Origin: Takifugu bimaculatus | Lineage: Eukaryota; Chordata; Actinopteri; Tetraodontiformes; Tetraodontidae | DNA: 64,000 bases | NCBI GenBank assembly: GCA_004026145.2 | Contig: CP034975.1 | Location: 28,420,820-28,484,819, forward strand | Direction: 5' to 3' | Part shown: positions 50,601-61,369 of the stretch, one piece after another | Layout of the letters: the number at the start of each line of letters is the position of its first letter | Numbering within the stretch: the stretch's first letter is position 1 | Notes under the pieces: generated by a model | What the model was told of the DNA's origin: nothing | Database searches by the model: none | Seen by the model: only the letters and a program-made list of their open reading frames with translations | Made by a program: the position numbers and the translations under genes

Positions 50601-51856
50601 TGTGGATCTGAAAGGAGATTAAAACTCCCCCTAGCCCCATTTTTTCTCCTGCACCGTCCAATTAGCACGGAGGAGAATAAAAACGGGAAATTTTTGTACA
50701 AGCAAAGATGTGAATGGCTCTCTGGCACGTCGTACCGCTCCGACGGGGGCCTGAGGACCTGTAAGAGTACTTTCACTTGTAATATTTTTCCAGGAAACAG
50801 ACGAGGCATTAAAAAAATCCCAGAGATGATGGCCAGAAGTGCTTACTGCAGGGCTTTAGGAACGTGATTGGCTTCCATTAACTAATTAGAAATATTAAAG
50901 GGCTTCAAAGTAGTCTGTGATTGAGGAGAACGAAGCGAGGTGGGGGGGGGGGGGGGGGGGTGATGATTTAAAAGCACTGCGGCACAATTTTGAAATCTCA
51001 CAAAATGTTGGACTATAGCAGAGACAGGGAGGATGTAGGGAGACATGAAATGCTGCATAAATACAATCCAGTATCATTCCTCCTGTATCCTATATGAGCC
51101 CTAAAACTTTAGAAGGGAGATATGATGGGCAAACTTATGGGGTAAGTCAGCTGAAATGTTCCTAAAACAAACACAGGTTTCATGCCAAAACAGCTTTTAT
51201 GGTTGTATGACCGCGCTCGCCTCAAAAAAATGAACATTCTGCAAAAAAGGCTTTATTCTGAGCTTTTGTGTGCTAAAGAAACGTGCGCTCCCCCCTCAGT
51301 GAGAAGCAACCTGCCTCCCTGTTAGAGAACAGAAATCTATCTTTAGAAAGTAAAAAGACTTTTTTTTTCCCTTTACTCCTTTCATCTTCATCTCTGGGTG
51401 CATTTTGCAGGAGGGAAGAGGGGCCTCTTAATGGGCCCTTCTCCTCAGAGAGGTTCTGCTGTCCTCCATTCCTGCCTCTCGCTTTCTCTCCTGTGTTTTT
51501 CACTGCGAGGATTTGTGATGAAGAGAAGCACTCGAGCAGGAACAAATGGGAGTAAACAAAATGATGTGGAGGGGCTAGAACACAACACGAGATTTCTGAA
51601 TAGCACCCCCCCACACACACATACACAAACACTCATCCTCATACTGTGATCTTTACAAGGACATTTATAGACATAGTCCTAACCTTAACCATCACAGCGA
51701 AATGCCCTAAAACTAGCCTGAACTTTAAAAGTAGGCTTGAACCCTCAAATGTGTTACTTTTACATACTTGTGAGGACTGGCCAATATGTCCCCCCTTCTT
51801 TAAATATGCCACTTTGTTAATAAAATGTGTGGTTTTGTCCTTACTATGTAGCATGT

Positions 51857-51902
<46 letters not shown>

Positions 51903-54900
51903 TTGAAAGCAGACTTTTTATACTTGTTTGGTTTTGCAAGTGGGGGCCAAGATGCAAACACACTCTGTCTAATAATATCTATAATAGGTGCATTTCCAAT
52001 GCAGGACTTCCCAGTAAACATTCCCTTTCACTTGGCCCTCTCAGAGGTCGTCTCTCCACTGCAGGGTAGGACCCCTCGACCACTCCAGGTTTAGCCAAGT
52101 AATGCTGATCTAAGTAACTACGCCGGAAAAGGGACTCGATTAGGTCCCATAAAAGTTCCTATAAATGGCCATTCAGGAGAGGTTTCTGCAGTGGAGAGAC
52201 ACACCGATGGCCTCAGGTCCTGTAAAATTCCCCAGAATCTTCTGCAGTGGAAATGCACCTAATGTGTATTTGAGGCCCACAAATATAAATCAGGCACATC
52301 AGGACTTTTGCTAAGGGGAACAGAGGACAAACAATCCCAGTCCTGCTGCCTAAGCAGAACATGAAGAACACTGTTGTTTTGTTGCTTCGGTTAAGCATAG
52401 ACCTTCACATCACAACACATTTTGGCTATGAGATTTAACTTATCTCGTCAGTCATGGACATTACAGAGGCTTAACAAGATGGACAGGGAAAACCGGCTTA
52501 GGAAGCCCCATGAGATGGGAACAGGTAACAGAAAAACAACTCTCCAGTTAAATAAAGTGATCCTGGATCTTTGATAACGAGACAAAAGCTTTGACGGAAG
52601 TAAATAATTGAGGTTTTAAAATACACCATCTATGAATCTGTTTCACATAACATGTGCATATGATAAAAAGAGTTTTGTAAACAGTCCATTCAGTCTCACT
52701 GAGGCACTAACATATCCAGTAGATGAGGACGTTACAGTATTCACAGCACACTGGAAAAGAAGTCAAGTGTTTAAGTGTCCGTGCATATGCGTGACAGGCT
52801 TCTCTGGCTTTATTTTTTGCATGTATTGATGCCATGAGCTTTTTTGTTCTCCAGGATGCGATCTGAACTGTCTCATCCTATCTTTCCTTTGTCGAAACCA
52901 GACAGGGAACAGCTGAATACATAAATTGCTTCGCAGTCCACAAACTGAATCAGCCAGTCATGCCAAATGTGCAGCTGTCCATCAGTCTCATCTGGAACCG
53001 CGACGCTAATTCCTCAATGCGTCTTCCGTTTCTTAATCTGTCTCTGTCACTCTCCCTCAAAGGCGAGTGGATGAGACCCAAAGGAACAACCTTGTCCCTT
53101 TATGCTGTGTGCATTGTGGCCCGTATCTGGCTGTACCTGTGTGTAAATCCCTCCTCTGTTGGACAGGGTATTTGGAGGCTGGCAGCGTCCAAGCTTCAAA
53201 TCAGAGCAAGACAGACATCCGTACAGAGGAAAACATGCTGTTACAAGACTGACATTGCATAGTGCATGTGTATTTTTGTGTCCACAGTCAGGTAGGAATC
53301 CAGCGTGTGATGTATTTCTTAGTCCTTTTCATTTTCAGCTTCAACTGCAGATGTTCCCTAAGGAACAGTAATGTTTTCATGCCCTCATCTGAAGATCTTT
53401 TATCGTTTCTCCCTGTAAAAAAAAAAGCCAACTGAAACGTCATAAGTTCAGCCTGTCAGGTGGAGCCAAGGAAGTTGAGCAAAGACGCCTCCTGCTCAGC
53501 GAGTGAGATCAGTCATCAGCAACAGGAGCTGTGGTGCACGTAGAGTTCTCACCATCGAACAGATGTTTTGCTGAAATCTGCAGTTTTCATAGGTATCACT
53601 TCAAATAAGGCATTCTTCAAAAGTCCAAGGACCAGATTTCAACACCGATTATCACCGCTCTTGTCTTTGTCCAGTGTGATGGTGAGCATGGGTTCAAGAC
53701 TCGGCCCATTGCCTGGGTACAGGTGGTTGTGGCTGCGGACCAAGTTATAGGCAGGATTTTGGTTCTGGTAGTAATTAAGGTGACCCTGCTGGCTCAGTTG
53801 TTGATTGCTGTGGTACAACACTGAGTGGTGATGACTGGTCTTCTTGGTGGCCCAGTGGTACCGATGGCAGCAAAGTACCACCACCAAAGTCACTGTGACC
53901 ATCAGCAAGAGGGCTCCGCCTCCTGCTAACTGCATAGTACAAGTACGCAGGGATTGGCTGCACTGCCACTGTGTCTACTGTTGGCTCCACCCCAGCCATG
54001 GCACCCCCTGGAGGGCAGGAGGACACATTACTGGCTGGCATTTTAGAAGAGGATGGCATACATGCAGATTGCAGCTGTAGTTTACCTGGCCGACCATTCG
54101 CTAAAACCTTCAGAAAGGAATTACAGCTCACTTGAGTTTTAATTTGTTTAAAGATTTTTTTGGGGTGGAAGGTCTAAGAATTATACTGATTTTATTCACA
54201 ATAAACTGCATTTGTTTTTCTAGAAAACCTATATTACACCCCATAATAGCAAAAAAATCATAGTACCATAAAGGCCCATCATAATGTAGCCTACTTAAAA
54301 TGAAATCATTTCAATAACGGAACAGTAGTTTTAATTTCTGGATAAATAATATTCTAAGTCATTAAACCTTCTAAACGTCTTGACTGACAGTTTTGGCCAG
54401 AAATTCTCTGCAAGCTCTGCATTACTATCATGCTAGTCAAAACACATATTAAGTCAAAAGGCGTTCTATTGCCTTTGGTTGCTGCATGTGCATCCTGGAG
54501 AAAGTCAGTTTTTTATTGATCAAATTACTTAACTGCTCCCCTACAGCCAATATAAAGCCTACATTAATCCAGCAATAATACAACGGAAGGTAACAAAGAG
54601 GGCTGAGGCTCAGCGAATGGTCAGTTACTGCAGCTGTGCTAAAGTGATCAACAGCAGGCAAAGAAACAGGCTGCCACCATTCAGATTCAACCCAGTTTTT
54701 AACTCATACAGAGGCATTAAAGCTCTTCACAAGATGCTGATGCGCGTCTCCTCTGTTTGATTCTGCTGATTTCCCTTTAGATTTTATGGTCTTGATGCAA
54801 AAGTCACAAGCAGAAGCTGGTCCCAGACACGCAAAGGCTCATGCCATGCGTTTAGAATCAGTCTGCAAAGCCTTCTTTGTGCAGTGACGACAAAGCGTGG

Positions 54901-56710
54901 GTAGTGTAAAGTGCTTGTATTTGGGAGAAATCAGCTCCTTTTACCAGGGTAAGATCGCACTGATGGGAGTCAAGTGGAGAAGGGGGGAGAAAGAGCAGGG
55001 AAGAAGGGAAGTCAGGGAGAAAACACAGCAATGGAGACATGAAAAAGAGAAGGCATTATTGGAAGAAAGAGGCTGGTTAAATAGAAAAGGGTGCTAGATT
55101 GTGAGGAGGGTGAATTGGATAGAGGGGAGTGAAGGGAGCGAGCTAATCCTGCCATGATATCTTTAATCCTGCATTAAAGAGTTTGTTAGAAACTTCAATA
55201 GTCTGTCAATTCACTGTGAAAGGAGGCACCGAGAGAAGAGAGGGAGACGATGGCTAAACAAAGGCATATGAGCACAAGAAGGAAAGGAGGAAGATGAAAA
55301 AGAGCCAGGAGAAGAGAGTAATATTGATAGCACAAAGAAAGGCAAGGTGCAAGGAAAGACGGGAACTCAGGGAAAGCAGTGGCTTAATTTTCCCTTCTTG
55401 TTCTCTTTTAACTTCAGTCATATTCTTTATGGGTTTAGAATTGGCTTTGATTGTAAAGCTGCCGTCTAAGAAGCCTGCACAGGGAGCCTTCCCATCAGTG
55501 GATTAAGATACAGATGAGGCTGCAAAATTTAACAGTTACTTTGATTCACATTTTATTTTTGTCTGAGCAAGAAAGAAAGGGGGTGGTTGGGGAGTATTTC
55601 CAGACCGAGCATCTAATGGTGTGGTTTTCAAGGTCACCACATATCTGCATCACTAAGTCTTTCCCCTGTGCGTTGATGGCCAGAGCCAACTCTCTTTTTA
55701 ACACATATCCAAAGAAACCCTGGTTGCCATGGATACAAAACCCCAACAATGTCACACTGACTCAACCACATAAAGCTGCCAATGGAGTCTCTATCTAACT
55801 CTACCAATGGGTAATAATTTTTGAAACTGTTTAACCAGTCTAAGCTGGTTAACTGGTAACTGCAGATTAACCCGATGACTGAAAACATTTACAAGATACT
55901 ACGATAAAGTAATTATTGCATTGCATTTAAACACCTTAGTCTGACTGATATCAGTGCTCTCCCTATCTGACTAAGACACTCAGATAACGCGATGAGAATT
56001 GGGTACACTCCGGCCTGTATACACCTGAAGTGGACTTAAACTGGACAACACATGTGCTTGTGCTTCAAAACCACCACACTGGTGTATGACCCTGAAACAA
56101 GAACATTCAAGAAACAAACGTTGCCATATGGTGTGACTCTGACTGACTCTTGAAATCAACATGGCCACAAGAGAGACTGTGTCTTATCTGCCCTATAGGT
56201 AAAGCACACATTAGGTCCTAGAGGAACAAAACTGTACGATTATCTTTCTGTTTTTCGAAATGCTAGTCACCCGACTGACTCCAGTTGTTATTATGCGAAT
56301 GTAATATGTCCACCGGAAAAGGGGCCCCAAGGCTGCATATCGCCACCTAGTGTTGAATAGGAGGACATGTTCCTGTCCGATTTCTCCGAAGCATGTTAAC
56401 TGGGACAAGAAACAAATTCCTACAAGATGCCAGTTCTTGTTGTTCTCACCATCACTGTGTTCATGTACTCATAAGAGGGCAGTATGTACTAACTCTTAAA
56501 AACATGATCCTGTCCCACTTCAGCCAACACCAGTGTCTGGCTGGAAGTCATGTGATAGCTGCTGTGGATCCAACAGTCCAAGAGACCTTGGAGGATTTAG
56601 GTCTGACTCCTGGCTTTGACTATTTTTGGAATTTTGACTGTTTTGATTGAAGTGAACTGAACACAACCAAGAACTGCTCAAGTGTCTGACAGCATCTGAG
56701 GAATGTGTTT

Positions 56711-56757
<47 letters not shown>

Positions 56758-59756
56758 ACTTGCCACAATGTCTACAAAATACCAAACTTCTTATACTACT
56801 GCATTGCCAAGTACAGTACACTTATTCAACAATGGCTTCTGGATTCTTACTTAGAATAACAGCACAGTTCGATATTCAGATCAGGGTTTCCATCAGTAGT
56901 TTGACTTCTGTACCAAGAATTAGAAAACAAGCGATCCAGTTGCATAACCTGTCTAAATGTTCTTTGATCTGTTTTCAGTTTGGCCTAGTGGAGAGACAAG
57001 AACAGGAAAAAAAGAGGAAAGGAAGTTGGATGGCGATCAAGTCTGGATTTCATTTAGGTAGAATCAGCAGTTTTTTGGCCAGAGGATATAAACTGAGGGC
57101 ATGGCAGGTGCAAAGTAAAAAATAGGAAAGGGCAGAAGATGAAAAATGTAAGAGGGAGGAAGGCTTCTTGTATGATGTTGATCAAGGTGAGAAAGCCTTA
57201 AGTTGAAAAAGAAGGGCAGGAAAGTTCTGCCTAACTGACATTTAAAATCCAGGAAGAGATGCAGACTGAGCAGACCTGGCATCATCACAGGATTTCATTG
57301 TCTCTTCAAGCGATCAAAAACACTGCTTCGGAACAGTCATGCATGGATACTCGTTGAATCCATGGTAGTGCAGAGACAACATGGTGCCACCATTACCGTG
57401 GAAAACACTCCGATACCAGTCTGTGAGCTGCAGCTGCAGGTAATTTTCTCACTTAGGAACAAACCTGAGAACATTAGCAAGTATCAGCCCAGCATGCAGG
57501 GAGTCATGCTGGAACGATGCACATAGATCCATTTCATCAGGCTGCAGTACCGCCTGCGCCCACAATATTCTGTCGTTCTTTGTTTAAAATGTAAACACGA
57601 TGTGTGAATGTATCCTGTGTCGGATGCCGTTATTTGTGCTGCAGTTTTGGCTGAGTTTGTCTGGGAACACCACTGTGCTGTGAGTTCAGTTAAGCAACAA
57701 GCAGGGAGCAAAATATGTGGAAGTACGACATAAACAGGAAGAAACTTACTGGTTATGCCAGGAGTTAAAGCTGGGAAAGGTTCTGCAAAGGACAGAGGAG
57801 ACAGTGCAGATGTTAGTAACTGGGAAAGAGAGTGAAATTAAAAAAATCTATTGTTGGAAAGTGGCCTGGGTAGGTCACCTATATGAAAACTACATGAATT
57901 AAATATGAAGTATGAAATGTACTTCTGATGCAGTATGTAAGGCTCAGTCTTTCACTTTTATGAGCTCCATAAATCTTCTAGAATGAATCATTTTTACAAG
58001 ATGGCGAGAAAATAGAGGGGAGACAAAAATCTGACAGGGCTGAAGGAAGGAAGGAAGGAAGTGCATCCTCTCTGTATTTCTCTCCCCGTCATTTCTGAAT
58101 TGCTCTCTCAGCTTTTATTGCTTTGTCATTCTAGGTGTCTTCTCCCAGTGACTGCTGTCCAACATCAGAGCAGCACTTGTGCTGAACTGAAAAGAGCATG
58201 AGAAAATGGGTGACGAGATGGGAAATGGAGGAGCGGGAAGCAGGGTGGGGGGTAAGTCGGGGGGTCATGGGAACAGGAGATAAAATTTACCACTGTTGGC
58301 TATTTGCTGGGGGTTATAACATCTACGATGGAGTAAAAGGGAGACATGGGTGCAAAAGAGAGGTTTCAGCAGTGAGTACAGAGATGCATTAAGAAGAAAA
58401 TGAAAATATTCTAATGAAAACAAACTACTGAAATATCTTCATTTGCAGCAGTAATGACACTCGGCCCAAAACTCTGGGATCCCATCATTCTTTTATAACC
58501 CATACTTGAAAGAGACAAAACCACTTCGGTCAAAAATGTGATGAAGTTCAGAGGAAGCCATCATGCAATCATTTTCTGGCCTTAAATTAGCCTTCAGTGA
58601 GCAAAGTAATCATCATTGAAAGCACCACGAAGGGATTTTTAAACCCAAAAGTAGTTGGAAAAACAGAGAAAGCATTTGTGGAAATGTGAAGTTCTTCCAA
58701 ACATCATCTAGTTTTGCAACAAAGTGTGGACAGTCTCTGTTTCTCTTAAAAACTGAATCCATAATTGGAACCAAAGCTAATCTTGCTGGGCAGACGGCCT
58801 CTGTGGCTAAAACATGCAAGATAGGATCTTGATTAGGACGCCCGTGTTGCTCCCTCACGAGCACATTTTTAGACACGCTGTGGCTAAAAATGGTGACAGC
58901 TGTGGCTGAATAAAAAAACAGATGGAAAAAATAAAAACAAAAAGGAGACAGAGAGGGAGAATGGCAAGAATCTCAACAGGGCGGAGTGGGGTGGAAAAGG
59001 TGCTTACGTGTGCACTCTTCCAGCTGGATATCGCTGCTCATATGGATGTTGTCTATTCTGATGTGACCTCTGGTTGGATGATCAAAAAATCCCTCAAACA
59101 CCACCTGAACGATGGGACAAAACAAAGGTGTGTTATTAAAATGTTTGATTGTAGTGTCGCGCAAGAACATTTCTCTGGAGATGACACCTGATACTCTTTG
59201 GGGCTTTGGGGCAGGATGGTACGCCCCTCCCTCCAGTGAGATCCCTGGTCTCCTTTCAGAGCCCAAAGCAGCGTCTCCTCTTGCTCGCTGTCCCTCAGCA
59301 GCACCCTCAGACTCCCTTGCGCCTCCCCCTGAAGTTGATAGTAAAAGACCAGACAGAGCTGGCCCTTGCTCCGGCCCCACCTCGGGGCTCAGCAGCCGCG
59401 CTCGCTTGCGTTGGATATGGGCGCCTGCATCTAGATGAAGGTAGTTCCCCGAGAAACCTGCGAAGAGAAGAGCAACATGCTGCATTATCCCAGCACAGCG
59501 CTGTAAATTTAAAGCCACTTATCCTGCCTTCTGTGCTCTTAGCATTTTCACCCTTTCGCTGTATTCCGTTTTAATGGTTTCCACGATTTATGATGACAGC
59601 AGATGCAGTTCGTGCTGAGAAACAGCCCCAACAAAATATGATGTAGTAATGCGACGAGATGTGGTTGCTCAGAGTAAAAGGCATTACCGCCACTGGTCTG
59701 CGGTATGAGGCTCAACTGCAAATGAGACGGCCATTTCATCATCACTGCTAATGGAT

Positions 59757-59790
<34 letters not shown>

Positions 59791-61336
59791 GCACGCACAC
59801 AACCCCACTAAACAACCCTAATCATTCCACCGCTTCATTTCTCTCAGCATTTTTACTACTTAGTCAGCACAGCTGACACCTGATTCATCCACTGACTCTT
59901 TTTGTGTATAAATGAGCATGCACTCTCTCCTACTTTCATTAAATTGACTTATTTATTGGAGCGAGAGATAAAAATAAAGGAAGCTGTAAGCGCTTGAAAG
60001 ACCAAATGTGATTTTTTTGTTGTTTTGTTTTGAAGGATTTGTATTTATAGCTCATTTTTCTAATTATTTGCAATTGATTTCACTTTCTTATGGGTTTTCA
60101 TTTAACAAACTACTAAGTACTTCTATATGCAGATGACACCCTTCTTCAGCAGATGACAAAACTTTAGCACTGGCTTGCCTTCGATATTAATCAATGACAG
60201 GAAAGAGGAAGCATAGTCACTTCACTAGGGTTTAGTTTCTCCTTTAATTTCCTATATAAACTACATCAGACATAACATCCGACAAACCAACCAAATCTGA
60301 TGAGAGACAAATTCCGTTACATGTATATCCGTCTGTTTGATTTCAGCCGTGTTTTTCCTCCTTCAGCTCAGACAGAAAACAAAAAAGAAAAATCTAAATT
60401 CAGGAGATTTTGCAGCACATCACACTTAATGAATAATGGATTTGGGTTGAGGTGACTCTGTTGTTTCACTTAGAGGCAGTGAAAAATGGGGCTTAAATTA
60501 CCGTTGCTCATTAGGAACAGTTAGAGGAAGTTGCAGTGTTTTTCTGTCTCGCTGCGTTTGATCTTAGCAGGCGTATAAAGGGAGGGAATTAATTAACAAG
60601 TCTCTATGGGAGGGCGAGGCAGGGATGCGGAGTCGGCTCTGAGGGAGCAGGGGAAAGCACACGTGTGTATTGTGTCTGTTTGCATGGGTGTTTTTCTATT
60701 AATGTTGTGCATGAAGGTGTGAGTTAATCTGTGATCAGTCGTTTTGCACGTCTGTTGCCTTCACTTTTTATTGGTCTAAAAGTCTGAGTTATTCCTTCTC
60801 AGTGACTTCTAGGTGGAGCAAATCACAGTAAACACCGGAAACCAGGTACCAGGGTGTCAGTTGTCAGTCAGTTCCACAAGGCTTTATTTGTCTTATGTCC
60901 TCCTCTTTTCAACAGCTAAACCACTTCCAAAGACCGGCATTTTGAAGAGTTTTTACTTCTACGAACATCTCTACAGGCTTTAGAATTCCAGTCCCCAGCT
61001 ATCAGGGATCAAAGAAGAAGTTATGAGCTGCAAGCTATCGGATTTTCTCTTTCAGATGTCTTTTCAGTGACAAGCTTTGGGGATTTGATTTGCAGATTGA
61101 GACAGCTTCCAGCCGGGGTGCCGCACAAATGTTGCTGTAAAACATGACTTAATGTCATGTTGCTGTCTTACATGAGACGGGGACGCTGCTATGGTAATTA
61201 CACACACTGCAACACACACGCACACACATACACACACACACATACACAGTCACTGCTGTTTGTGCAGAAGGTGCTCAGTCAGGCATGAAGTGGATGGCTT
61301 CAACAGATACAGAGACAACCTTGGTGGATGGCAAGG

Positions 61337-61369
<33 letters not shown>

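Larger units (their letters stand above)
49213..53638 (-). other. nrp2 region between the b-form stop and the a-form exon
   Basis: It holds the probable b-form 3' UTR (AATAAA on the minus strand at 52814-52809), a 275-bp MITE-like element, an AC array, a G19 run and AT-rich unique blocks (for example 50580-50900). No further exon is recognised. Confidence 0.5.

Noticed and set aside
59360..59381. A 22-nt GT...AG segment as an ultrashort intron explaining the nrp2 frame break
   Set aside because: It is far below known vertebrate intron sizes, and its removal deletes residues that the one-base explanation aligns without gaps.
59688..59715. 28-nt segment with AG/GT borders proposed as an extra MAM exon
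   Set aside because: Its phase does not fit the exon ending at 62055, while that exon joins 59457 directly in phase with good MAM homology.
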